A stretch of DNA of 44,216 nt from an uncultured Nitrosomonadaceae bacterium (GCA_905612245.1 CAJQRL010000001.1:1-44216), one strand, 5' to 3'. Shown: positions 36,904 to 44,216, numbered from the stretch's first letter. Numbers and translations are program-made. The notes: generated from the letters alone by a model not told the origin.

Positions 36904-38311
36904 CACAAATTAATCTAACAGAATAATTATTCTTATTATATGGAATTAGAACTTGTAATAGTTTAGATTTGAAACCATTTCGAGCTCCTTCAAATGTATA
37001 GTAACCTGGTTTTAAATTTATGGTTTTATTAAGAATAATCCCAAGTTTTCCTATGCCACGCACTTGAATTTCAGTCATATTGTCAGACGTAACGATGACA
37101 GGAATCAGCCGATTAAACTTTGTAATCAGTTCACTAAGTTGTTTTATTTGTTTTCTAAGTTTAGAACTATGTTTTGAAGCATACGATGCCCGTTCTAGAA
37201 TTTCTTTAGCTTCATTAAGAACACCATTATCTGTAAGGCGATAAGGAGATTTCTCATATTGAACAAGAACTGACTGAAGCCAAAGAACTTCATTAGCACG
37301 CTCTATCCCTTTAATCACCGCCTCATTCCCAGGCATATTTATTTTAGCTTTTTCAAATCCAGCCTTTGCTCGTTCCCAATTGTCCTCGCGAGTTGCTTGT
37401 TCTGCCTGACTGAGTGCTTGCTCTGTTCGGTAAGATTTCTCTTCTGCTAATATCTTATTCAAAAGAACTTTAAGTTCTATGCGATCTGAATCAATTTTCT
37501 TTGCTCTCTGGTAATGATACCTAGCTTCTTTCGTTTCATGATTCTCTATTTTAGAAAATCCTGATGACATATGATTATCAAAATTATTGTTTCTGATCGT
37601 TTGTTTTAATAATTTCAAACGTTTAGTTTCCACCGGTCGTTTAGGATTAATCTTTAGGGCTTGCTCTAAAGATTTATGTTCATTTAATAGATTATTTTCG
37701 GCGCGAGCTACCTTTGCCTTATTTAAAAGCGGAAGGATTTGCTGGAGTTTTTCAATATCTTGTTGAAGTGCCTTGGCTTTTGTGGATTGTGGAGCAACTA
37801 CTAGGGCCTTTTCAATATAAAGCTTTGCCTCATCATAGAGATCATCTGAGAAAAATAAAGTGGCTTTTTCTATATTATCTTTAAATATTTTTTCAGATTT
37901 ATCAATAACTTCTATTGCTTTGGCCGTTAATTCCTTAATACTACTCAATGCATTGAAATAATCACCATTACTAAAATCGAGCATCATATTCTCATCCTGA
38001 GCATTAAGCTCAAGCAAGGAATTCTGATTCCAATCCTTCAAATTAGCCGCCTTAAGACGTGGCTTTAATTCAGCTTTGTATCGTTGAAATAATTCCTTAA
38101 ATTCCTCCCGAATTTTCGCTATATCTGATTCAGATGGTTTTTTTATTTTAGATACAGAAATAGTGGTATTTTTTGGTGCAGTAAATTCTAAATAAGGCAG
38201 ACTCATTACTATAAGAGTGCAAGCAACAATAACTATAAGAGAGCCAATTAATAATTTTAATATTAATATTGAACTACGTTGACGCGCCTTTCCTAACTTT
38301 TTCTCAAGCAC
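36890..38311 (-). CDS. one-TM protein with TPR/coiled-coil periplasmic region
   Basis: A 473-aa protein from a GTG start 14 bases after the lipoprotein gene. The N-terminus LEKKLGKARQRSS precedes a TM helix (about 15-38), leaving the rest in the periplasm. Residues about 120-350 are helical TPR-like repeats (LYDEAKLYIEKALVVAPQSTKA, HKSLEQALKINPKRPVE, ARYHYQRAKKIDSDRIE, WERAKAGFEKAKINMPGN). The last 70 residues are beta-rich and PEGA-like (KLGIILNKTINLKPGYYTFEG). It could be a scaffold spanning the periplasm between the channel complex and the outer-membrane lipoprotein. I recognise no named family. Confidence 0.72.
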   Translation of the reverse strand: MLEKKLGKARQRSSILILKLLIGSLIVIVACTLIVMSLPYLEFTAPKNTTISVSKIKKPSESDIAKIREEFKELFQRYKAELKPRLKAANLKDWNQNSLLELNAQDENMMLDFSNGDYFNALSSIKELTAKAIEVIDKSEKIFKDNIEKATLFFSDDLYDEAKLYIEKALVVAPQSTKAKALQQDIEKLQQILPLLNKAKVARAENNLLNEHKSLEQALKINPKRPVETKRLKLLKQTIRNNNFDNHMSSGFSKIENHETKEARYHYQRAKKIDSDRIELKVLLNKILAEEKSYRTEQALSQAEQATREDNWERAKAGFEKAKINMPGNEAVIKGIERANEVLWLQSVLVQYEKSPYRLTDNGVLNEAKEILERASYASKHSSKLRKQIKQLSELITKFNRLIPVIVTSDNMTEIQVRGIGKLGIILNKTINLKPGYYTFEGARNGFKSKLLQVLIPYNKNNYSVRLICDESI

Positions 38312-38325
38312 GTTATTTTAAGCAG

Positions 38326-39573
38326 CTACAATTGAACATCAGGAGTCTTTTCTTCGGAATAAATCTTTTGCAGAAAATTACGCCACTGCATGAATTGCTC
38401 TTTTGCATTACCAGTAAGCTCCACACTTTTTTTATTAAATGCAATAACCTTTGGAGCAAACTCAAGATCAACAGATTTGCCTAATTCATTTAGCGTATCA
38501 CGATGTACATTTGCTTCCTCACTTGTTTTGAAACTTTGTCCAATTAGAATAGCACCGCCTACCCCACCAGCAAGCAATCCTAATGTTGAGGCAGTCTGGG
38601 TAGCAGGTGAGTAAGAACCTGCGCCTGCAACTGCCGACAAAACACCAAGCCCTATAAGCGCGACACCTCCAATAGCTTGAACTATCGCTTTACGATTTGC
38701 AGAACGCTTTGCCTTAATTTCCAGCAGACTTTGACTCTGCCACATTAGATAACTATCATCCATTTTTGAGGAAAAAGAAGCATAGTTGTTTTGCAAGCTA
38801 TCAATAAAAAGTTGATCTCGTACTCTAATAGCTTTCACACGCCGAAACATCGGATCTAGATCGCTTGGTTTACTTACAAGCTTGAATCGATCTTCTTCCA
38901 TTTCGATATATTGCATAAATTTACCATCCGAAAAATTGGCCCCAAATCGAATATCAGAGAGATAATGTAGATCTTCTAATTCTTTAGATTCATGATCATG
39001 AAGTTCCTCAACAATTTTAGTAGCAATTTTCTCAAATAGAGGGTCATAGGAGTCCTTTCCTCTATTCCTATAATTCTTATGAAAAGCATCAGATACTTCA
39101 TGATCAAAAGATTCATCTAACCATTTGCGGCTACTGATATCAATAACTTCTACGGCTATTTCAACCTCTTCACCATTTGACTCTTTAATTCTACCAAGTA
39201 TATATAAGTCGCCAGTAGCCGTGCTATCAGGTGTAACACGGACTGAACCAAATTGTCCTGTTTCATCTAACTTTTCTTTTAATTTATAAGCAAAACGGTT
39301 AGCTTCTGCCCTGCGTATCTCCGGCCATATATTTTCATCTTCATAGTCATCTGGATCTTGAGGAAGGCCTGGATCAAAAACAGGGATGATCACATCAAGC
39401 TTTGGAAAAGATGGAGCCGAATTAATTCCTTTTTGATCAGAGTAGGATGATGCTAACGAAGGCCCCACTCCTGTCGATAGCTTTGTATTATTACTTGCAC
39501 ACCCCGAAAATAAGAGTACTTGAAGACTACAGATAGTCAGAATAAAGCTAATATTAAATTTCTTAAAGAACAT
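38326..39573 (-). CDS. predicted outer-membrane lipoprotein of the cluster
   Basis: A 415-aa protein with a clear lipoprotein signal: hydrophobic FILTICSLQVLLF and lipobox FSGC, Cys25, then ASNN. There is no Asp at +2, so sorting to the outer membrane is expected if Lol rules apply. Residues about 70-190 contain an alpha/beta domain (NRFAYKLKEKLDETGQF, DLYILGRIK, EVEIAVEVIDISSRKWLDE) reminiscent of lipoproteins of the CsgG/DUF4136 kind, only loosely. A glycine-rich hydrophobic segment (IGGVALIGLGVLSAVAGAG, TLGLLAGGVGGAILIG) near 300-350 could insert in a membrane. GAGAGAG ribosome site present. Confidence 0.75.
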   Translation of the reverse strand: MFFKKFNISFILTICSLQVLLFSGCASNNTKLSTGVGPSLASSYSDQKGINSAPSFPKLDVIIPVFDPGLPQDPDDYEDENIWPEIRRAEANRFAYKLKEKLDETGQFGSVRVTPDSTATGDLYILGRIKESNGEEVEIAVEVIDISSRKWLDESFDHEVSDAFHKNYRNRGKDSYDPLFEKIATKIVEELHDHESKELEDLHYLSDIRFGANFSDGKFMQYIEMEEDRFKLVSKPSDLDPMFRRVKAIRVRDQLFIDSLQNNYASFSSKMDDSYLMWQSQSLLEIKAKRSANRKAIVQAIGGVALIGLGVLSAVAGAGSYSPATQTASTLGLLAGGVGGAILIGQSFKTSEEANVHRDTLNELGKSVDLEFAPKVIAFNKKSVELTGNAKEQFMQWRNFLQKIYSEEKTPDVQL

Positions 39574-39588
39574 AATCTCTCTCTATTA

Positions 39589-40182
39589 TTATTCGGCTAA
39601 TCCTTTATATTTCCTGTACTCATCCCATAATAGCTTTCTTTTATTGGGGTCTTTTTCATTTTCAGCAGCACGTCGTATTTGAGCTGCGAGTGCACTGTCA
39701 TTATTTGCTGAAGGAATATCATCAGGACGCTTCCCGTTTGCAGTGGAAACGCTTCCCTGGTAATTTCCATTTTTATTATTTTTAGTTTGCAAAGACAGAC
39801 TATCTTCTGATTCTTCTTGGGCATCATATTTAGGGGCACGTAACTCGGTTCCGGATATAGTTGAACTAGCAATAGCCTCTTCCATATTTTTACCTTTTGA
39901 ACTTCCAGTTGCCTCACCAGCACCGCTAGCACCTCCAGTACTATCGTTAGCATCATTGGTTTCTACTTTTTTAGTTTCTTGAGGACACAATTTAAAATTA
40001 TTTAATGACCTAGAAAGAGATTTATCCATTTGGTGAATACGTTCACCCCGGGTCAGAGTTGGATCATCTGAATAATCTATTTGTACATCTGCACAATCAA
40101 CTGACACCTCAAGACTTTCTTGAGTATACGCCGTTGAATGTAAAACAAATAAACCAAACATAGCGAGAGTAATTTTTTTCAT
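39589..40182 (-). CDS. secreted low-complexity protein of the cluster
   Basis: I start at ATG 40182 (197 aa), which gives a normal Sec signal (MKKITLAMFGLFVLHSTAYT); an ATG at 40203 would add seven residues. The mature part has two cysteines in the N-terminal third (CADVQ, LCPQE) that could pair. A long disordered Gly/Ser/Asn/Glu-rich middle (DANDSTGGASGAGEATGSS) follows, and a charged helical end (AAQIRRAAENEKDPNKRKLLW). No family recognised. It is 15 bases before the lipoprotein gene and may be a periplasmic linker or client. Confidence 0.65.
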   Translation of the reverse strand: MKKITLAMFGLFVLHSTAYTQESLEVSVDCADVQIDYSDDPTLTRGERIHQMDKSLSRSLNNFKLCPQETKKVETNDANDSTGGASGAGEATGSSKGKNMEEAIASSTISGTELRAPKYDAQEESEDSLSLQTKNNKNGNYQGSVSTANGKRPDDIPSANNDSALAAQIRRAAENEKDPNKRKLLWDEYRKYKGLAE

Positions 40183-40238
40183 GACTTCATAGATATGTGG
40201 CATCTAATTTTCTTTTTGTTGGGTCAAACTAGCCCCCC

Positions 40239-40457
40239 CTAATACTCAAAATCAACTGTCCCAATTATCTTTGACTTAGAATCATAAAAAGCTTTCTTTT
40301 TTCCATTCAGTATAGTTGCCACTACCATAAATTCCTTAAATGTATCTAGATTCACTTTATTAAATCTAATATTTCCCTCTTTTTTAATTGAAAATTCTCC
40401 ATTATTTTTTTTAAAATTCCAGCCCATTCTATAGTCTTCAATAATTTCTTTAGCCAT
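40239..40457 (-). CDS. 72-aa cytosolic protein, first gene of the cluster
   Basis: A small beta-rich protein (SIKKEGNIRFNKVNL, KSKIIGTVDFEY) without signal or TM segment. It is preceded by a strong AAGGGGACAAGG ribosome-binding region. It lies 56 bases ahead of the secreted protein gene and 29 bases downstream of a perfect CRP-type palindrome. That makes it the likely first cistron of the nine-gene unit, though the larger gap means it could also be separate. Family and function unknown. Confidence 0.6.
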   Translation of the reverse strand: MAKEIIEDYRMGWNFKKNNGEFSIKKEGNIRFNKVNLDTFKEFMVVATILNGKKKAFYDSKSKIIGTVDFEY

Positions 40458-40476
40458 CCTTGTCCCCTTATGTTTT

Positions 40477-40482
40477 ATTATC
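40477..40482 (-). promoter_or_regulatory. possible -10 element for the VWA/proton-channel cluster
   Basis: Read on the minus strand GATAAT (five of six matches to TATAAT) lies 20 bases ahead of the first start codon of the cluster. Starting near 40470 the leader would be about 12 bases. A TTGTGA that could act as -35 is only 14 bases away and lies within the palindrome, so the site is tentative. Confidence 0.4.
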
Positions 40483-40485
40483 TAA

Positions 40486-40501
40486 TGTGATTAGCATCAC
40501 A
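40486..40501. promoter_or_regulatory. CRP/FNR-superfamily-type operator (perfect palindrome)
   Basis: TGTGATTAGCATCACA is a perfect inverted repeat with the CRP consensus core TGTGA-N6-TCACA. It does not match the FNR core TTGAT-N4-ATCAA. It is centred 36-37 bases upstream of the first cluster start codon and about 23 bases upstream of the start site implied by the GATAAT -10, which would make it a repressing site for that promoter. A regulator of the CRP class is not in the window. Confidence 0.6.
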
Positions 40502-40809
40502 AGATCATGTTAGGCTTTTAGCCTGTAATTGGCAAACAGATGAGGTGGATATTTTTGCTAGAAAGCATTCTCTCCCATTTTAAGAATGCTTCATATCTAG
40601 ATGAGTTTATATCTTGATGAAGTCAAGCGTCTGTTAAGTAGCAAACGTTGATATTGTTCAACTCTTCCTGAATCTTTTGCGTCATAATTCGGAACAGAGA
40701 ATCTGTATATATTTGTAATTAAAAATTGCTAGCTGCTAGCTTTTATAAGGGGGAAAAGGCTAAAATTAAACCCAAGAAAAGTATTTACTTATACTTACCT
40801 TCCTCAATT
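40502..40809. other. spacer between the cluster and the second dnaQ-like gene
   Basis: Together with the promoter region this makes a 352-bp gene-free stretch. It contains a 9-bp stem, AAGCATTCT (40563-40571) with AGAATGCTT (40583-40591), without a T tract, and a short repeat of GCTAGC near 40728-40742. No coding frame is supported. Confidence 0.45.
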
Positions 40810-41316
40810 TTATTGAGTCATGGCAATGTATACCTCAGCACATAATTTTGCATCAATTATTGCCCCATGCTTAACACGTTCGGAATTATCTACTTGATAA
40901 CGCTCGCATACAGAATCAAGTTTATTGCTTTTACCAGGGTGTAACTTCCTGGCAATTTTCAGTGTACAAGTAATTGAACTGCAGTATTCTTCTAAGGACT
41001 GTAACCTTGCTAGTCGCAACTCATAATTAATAAATCTAACATCAAAAACAGCGTTATGTGCAATAAGCTCTGCTCCAGTAATAAACTTCAGTAACTCATC
41101 AGAAATATCTAAAAATTTTGGCTTATTTTGAAGAAATTGGGTAGTTAATCCGTGAACTGCTAATGCCATGGGCTCACTTTCACGCTCAGGATTAAGATAA
41201 CAGTGAAAACTATTTCCTGTTAATTTTCGATTAAGCATTTCTAAGGCGCCGATTTCTACAATACGATTCTCGCCTCCCATGCCCGTGGTCTCTGTATCGA
41301 GAAAAATTTGACGCAT
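40810..41316 (-). CDS. short DnaQ-like DEDDh 3'-5' exonuclease (paralogue)
   Basis: A 168-aa exonuclease closely similar along its length to the epsilon subunit encoded at 8720. Exo I is FLDTETTG, Exo II HNAVFDVRF and Exo III HGAIIDAKLCAEVY, so all catalytic residues are kept. It stops where the polymerase-binding tail of the longer copy begins, so it probably does not replace epsilon in the replisome. ATG 41316 is chosen over GTG 41322 because AGGAG lies five bases ahead of it. It may process DNA or RNA ends independently. Confidence 0.88.
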   Translation of the reverse strand: MRQIFLDTETTGMGGENRIVEIGALEMLNRKLTGNSFHCYLNPERESEPMALAVHGLTTQFLQNKPKFLDISDELLKFITGAELIAHNAVFDVRFINYELRLARLQSLEEYCSSITCTLKIARKLHPGKSNKLDSVCERYQVDNSERVKHGAIIDAKLCAEVYIAMTQ

Positions 41317-41349
41317 GAGCACTCCTAATTAATTTTTTTATGGCGCATT

Positions 41350-41769
41350 CTATCTTTTATTTGCCCTGCGGTATTCCCAAGGCTTAATAGGCTCATTATC
41401 AGCCCATAACCCTATTCTTGAGGCCCTAGCCTTATCCTGTATAGAATAGAGGTTCCGATCTCTAACATATTTATCATATACCCAAGCCATTCCACGCTTT
41501 ACCTGTTCCTCATTAGCATCAATCCCCTCACAAATAACTCTTGCAATAGTTCGCCCATATCGATCTTTTGTTTGTGGTTTAATCTTTACTTTTTTCTGAA
41601 GGCACATACCAGATAGGGACTGCTTGGAACGATTGCCAAAGGGCTGCCTTTTTTCCGGCGCGTCAATCTCAGAAAGCCTTATTCTCACCTGTTTACTGCC
41701 ATTACATAGAACTGTAAGAGTGTCCCCGTCAGCTACACCAATAACTAAACACATCAGAATAGTAACCAT
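41350..41769 (-). CDS. thermonuclease (SNase)-family protein with shortened N-terminus
   Basis: A 139-aa OB-fold nuclease domain. The core motifs are GVADGDTLTVL, IRLSEIDAPE and DRYGRTIARV, with the expected Asp/Arg/Glu active-site residues, then WVYDKYV and GLWADNEPIKPWEYR at the C-terminus. Most relatives carry a signal peptide before VADGDT; here only about 12 residues precede it, and a stop lies directly before the ATG. An overlapping frame starting at 41789 begins MKMDCNKWLLF, the look of a signal start, then stops, so a small frameshift may have separated it. It is 33 bases ahead of the dnaQ-like gene. Confidence 0.82.
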   Translation of the reverse strand: MVTILMCLVIGVADGDTLTVLCNGSKQVRIRLSEIDAPEKRQPFGNRSKQSLSGMCLQKKVKIKPQTKDRYGRTIARVICEGIDANEEQVKRGMAWVYDKYVRDRNLYSIQDKARASRIGLWADNEPIKPWEYRRANKR

Positions 41770-41987
41770 TTATTGCAATCCATTTTCATTAGGAGTTCAC
41801 CCTTCATTATATCCATATAGCCTGCTGCTCTCCCCTAAATAATGAGTCCAAGTAGCTTTTTTTTAGTTTTTTTTACTCGCCTAACATTTGCACCCCTGCG
41901 ATTCAATCTACGCAATTGTTTATAATTATTTTCATTATCTGATGGTGAGAGTACTATTTGTGTAGAGTTATTTAAAAGGGGATTTAA

Positions 41988-42353
41988 ATGAAAAAAATAA
42001 TTTTATCTTTTTTATTACTGGTCACATTTTCAAGCTCGAGTATTTCTGCAGAAAAAGGTTACAAGATGTGCAGCATTGCTGGCTATCTAGATGGAGCTAA
42101 AAAAGAATTTATGTATGGAGTAGCTATGCGCATTGTTATGGAGAAAAAACTGATGAATAAAAAAGGCACTAATGCAATAGACCCTATATGTGAGACCTTA
42201 TATGAGAAAGCTCAGGATACGGGAGTAGCTGATCTTAAAAGAGGAAAATATAACTTTAAATTTATTGATGAGGTTAAATTAGCAAACGAGGTAAACATTT
42301 TTTCTAATAAGGTATATGACGCAATAATCTCTAATGTTAATTGGAAAAAATGA
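41988..42353 (+). CDS. small secreted protein, unknown
   Basis: A 121-aa protein with a textbook Sec signal (MKKIILSFLLLVTFSSSSIS then AEKG). The ribosome site AAGGGG is eight bases or so upstream. The mature part of about 100 residues is helical and basic, with two cysteines (MCSIAGYL and DPICETLY) that may form a disulfide. No family recognised. It stands alone, divergent from the nuclease gene across an AT-rich 218-bp gap. Confidence 0.6.
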   Translation: MKKIILSFLLLVTFSSSSISAEKGYKMCSIAGYLDGAKKEFMYGVAMRIVMEKKLMNKKGTNAIDPICETLYEKAQDTGVADLKRGKYNFKFIDEVKLANEVNIFSNKVYDAIISNVNWKK

Positions 42354-42408
42354 TATGTTATCGCAAGTAGTTTATTTGAGAGTATGAGTTTATTACAGAG
42401 GAGTCATT

Positions 42409-42756
42409 ATGATAAAAACCACCGGTGAATTGATAGCTGAAGCTCAAACGAGGATCAGCTGCCTTGATGTGTTATCCGCCAAGACGTTATGTGAGGGCTC
42501 TAAAAGTATTATTATTGACGTAAGGGAACCTGAAGATGCAGCCAATTCCAAACTTAAGGACTCCATAAATATCCCCCGCGGCTTAATTGAAATGAAAATA
42601 TCGAATCTTTGTCCTGAACCAGACACATTGATATTACTCCACTGTGCCGGTGGTGGCCGTGCATCACTATCAGCTTTAACACTAAAAGAAATGGGCTATA
42701 CCAATGTCCACGCAATTACGGCAAGGTTTGAGGACATAAAAGATGCTTTAGGATAA
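42409..42756 (+). CDS. single-domain rhodanese-like protein
   Basis: A 115-aa cytosolic sulfurtransferase-fold protein. The CH2A-like start SIIIDVREPEDAANS and the active-site loop HCAGGGRAS with Cys79 mark it as catalytic rhodanese. The loop is of the six-residue kind that suits sulfur transfer. A clear GAGGAG ribosome site lies upstream. It precedes the thiamine-diphosphate enzyme by 88 bases and may share its transcript. Sulfur donor and acceptor are unknown. Confidence 0.88.
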   Translation: MIKTTGELIAEAQTRISCLDVLSAKTLCEGSKSIIIDVREPEDAANSKLKDSINIPRGLIEMKISNLCPEPDTLILLHCAGGGRASLSALTLKEMGYTNVHAITARFEDIKDALG

Positions 42757-42844
42757 ACTGATGGAACGTATTTACCCAGACCTGAACCAGTTAAACATAA
42801 GTTGACTGATAGCATTAGTTCTCTAAATGAAATGAGATAATTAA

Positions 42845-44216
42845 ATGAAAAAAAAGGTTAGTGAATATATTGCCAGTTTTTTGGCGGATCGTGGAATTCG
42901 GCATGTTTTCGGCATCATCGGTGCAGGCAACGTCAGGATATTTGAAGCAATCTCCGAGAGGGGGTATACCGAAATTGTCTGCGTCCATCACGAACAAGCG
43001 GCCTGTATGGCCATGCAAACTTATTACCGTATGACTGGGCAGATAACGGCCAGTTTACTGACGACTGGCGGAGGCTCGAGTAATGGAATCACCGGAGTGG
43101 TAAGTGCTTGGGCTGATTCGATTCCGGGTGTGGTAATCTCCGGAAATGAAGCTGCGAAACATGCCCGCAGCGATAATTTACTAAGAATGTGGGGAGTGCA
43201 AGGCTACGGCAGCAGCGAAATGGTTACCAGTGTATGCAAGCATGTTTCGCGTCTACAAGACCCCAAGGATATTGCGCAGGAATTATCGAACACCTTTCAT
43301 ATTGCCGGATCGGATCGTCCCGGCCCCTGCTGGATGGATATTCCGATGGATATGCAAAGTGTGCTGATCGAGACGGATAGCCTACCAGAACTTACTTTTA
43401 TGACAGAAATAAAAGAAGAAACCAATACATTGCAACAGGCAGTAGAGGCTACGCTAAAAAAGTTGCAACAAGCAAAACGACCTGTGCTCTGGTTAGGGAA
43501 TGGCATACGACTAGCTCGAGGCGAGGCGTTGATCAAAACGCTTGTTGAGCGATTGCAAGTGCCCACGCTGGTTTCTTGGGCTGGAATTGATATGATCGAC
43601 TCCGATCATCCTCTTGTTTATGGCAGAGCTGGAGTGTATGGACAAAGAAGCGCAAATTTTGTCTTGCAGAATGCAGATGTGGTTCTCGCCATCGGCACCC
43701 GTCTGGCGATCCCGCAGGTCGGTTACGACATGTCCGAACTGGTGCGGGGCGGAGAGATCATCTATGTCGATATTGATCCCATAGAGCTCACCAAATTAGG
43801 AGATCAGATTGAGTTGCCGATTTGTGCTGATGCCAAACATTTTATTGAGGCACTGCTTGTTAAATCTGAAAGTGTAGGCGTTAAGCTGGAATATACGGAT
43901 TGGGTGGCGCAGTGTGACTATTACCGTAACAAATACCCGTGGGTAGATGCCAGCAAGGAGCATGCAGACGCCAATGGCTTCATCAATTCGTACGCCTTCA
44001 TGGGAAGGCTCAATCTTCATTTTAAAACCGACCAAGTCGTTGTCACTGACATGGGCACAGCATTATTGAGCGCACATCAGGTCTTGAAATTGAGAGAAGG
44101 ACAGCGCTTGATGACATCAACCGGGCTGGGTGAAATGGGATATGGATTGCCTGGTGCGATTGGCGCTTCGTTCGCACGTGACAAAGGCGAGGTCATGTGC
44201 TTGAATTGCGATGGCG
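42845..44216 (+). CDS. thiamine-diphosphate-dependent enzyme, acetolactate-synthase-like (cut by window end)
   Basis: An open frame of 457 codons running off the window. The N-terminal PYR domain has the activating Glu50 in VCVHHEQAA and the ASLLTTGGGSSNGITG motif. The middle domain (about 195-330) shows RPVLWLGNGIRLARG and VVLAIGTRLAIPQ. The PP domain starts with VVTDMGTALLSAHQ and reaches LNCDG, where the metal/TPP motif (GDG, here CDG) should continue. This form recalls TPP enzymes found in surface-polysaccharide or special sugar clusters more than IlvB, but that is inference. GC is clearly higher than in the rest of the window. Confidence 0.88.
   Translation, partial: MKKKVSEYIASFLADRGIRHVFGIIGAGNVRIFEAISERGYTEIVCVHHEQAACMAMQTYYRMTGQITASLLTTGGGSSNGITGVVSAWADSIPGVVISGNEAAKHARSDNLLRMWGVQGYGSSEMVTSVCKHVSRLQDPKDIAQELSNTFHIAGSDRPGPCWMDIPMDMQSVLIETDSLPELTFMTEIKEETNTLQQAVEATLKKLQQAKRPVLWLGNGIRLARGEALIKTLVERLQVPTLVSWAGIDMIDSDHPLVYGRAGVYGQRSANFVLQNADVVLAIGTRLAIPQVGYDMSELVRGGEIIYVDIDPIELTKLGDQIELPICADAKHFIEALLVKSESVGVKLEYTDWVAQCDYYRNKYPWVDASKEHADANGFINSYAFMGRLNLHFKTDQVVVTDMGTALLSAHQVLKLREGQRLMTSTGLGEMGYGLPGAIGASFARDKGEVMCLNCDG

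Noticed and set aside
31963-40457. Zorya-type anti-phage system
   Set aside because: There is a MotA-like channel with partner helices, but the channel lacks the long ZorA tail, the partners carry VWA instead of an OmpA domain, and no ZorC/ZorD/ZorE-like helicase or nuclease is encoded within the cluster. Defence remains only one possibility.

Overview
The window looks like an AT-rich proteobacterial chromosome, most likely beta- or gammaproteobacterial and closer to betaproteobacteria in protein flavour. Several neighbourhoods match orders known from those classes: uvrC-pgsA-tRNA-Gly-tRNA-Cys-(tRNA-Leu), gloB/methyltransferase/rnhA/dnaQ, divergent bamD and rluD-pgeF, gltX beside tRNA-Ala and tRNA-Glu, and radA/tilS/accA. 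Diderm features (BamD, AmpD, several lipoproteins) agree. I cannot name the species.

Layout. 1-2314: a small NTF2-like protein, tRNA-Leu, two small lipoprotein genes, tRNA-Cys and tRNA-Gly, the last two behind a consensus promoter. 2425-9424: housekeeping genes pgsA, uvrC, a tautomerase, a family 5 uracil-DNA glycosylase, pgl, gloB, a SAM methyltransferase, rnhA and dnaQ. 9753-14113: gltX, tRNA-Ala, tRNA-Glu, bamD, rluD, pgeF. 14244-19559: a ZIP metal transporter, an ArsC-family reductase, an EI24/CysZ-like membrane protein, a kinase-like phosphotransferase, a DsbA-family protein and two unknown membrane proteins. 19648-30960: typA, a RhlE-type DEAD-box helicase with a structured leader, a group II truncated globin, a ceramidase-like membrane protein, radA, tilS (split by one extra base in an A6 run), accA, ybiT-type ABC-F and ampD.

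The unusual part is 31963-40457. Nine minus-strand genes are packed with short gaps or overlaps. In transcription order they encode: a 72-aa cytosolic protein; a secreted low-complexity protein; an outer-membrane-type lipoprotein; a one-TM TPR/coiled-coil protein; a one-TM protein with PEGA-like repeats and a C-terminal SUMF1/FGE-like domain without the catalytic cysteine pair; a 48-aa one-TM peptide; a MotA/TolQ/ExbB-type proton channel subunit; and two paralogous proteins that each join an ExbD/MotB-like TM helix carrying an Asp to a periplasmic coiled coil and a von Willebrand A domain. I read this as a Tol/Ton/Mot-like envelope machine driven by proton flow whose moving periplasmic parts would be VWA domains. 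Its function is unknown. A perfect 16-bp CRP-type palindrome lies just upstream of the first gene.

The right end (40810-44216) holds a second, shorter DnaQ-like exonuclease, a thermonuclease-family protein with an odd N-terminus, a small secreted protein, a rhodanese, and a thiamine-diphosphate enzyme cut by the window edge. The last gene is visibly richer in GC than the rest and may mark the start of an acquired cluster.
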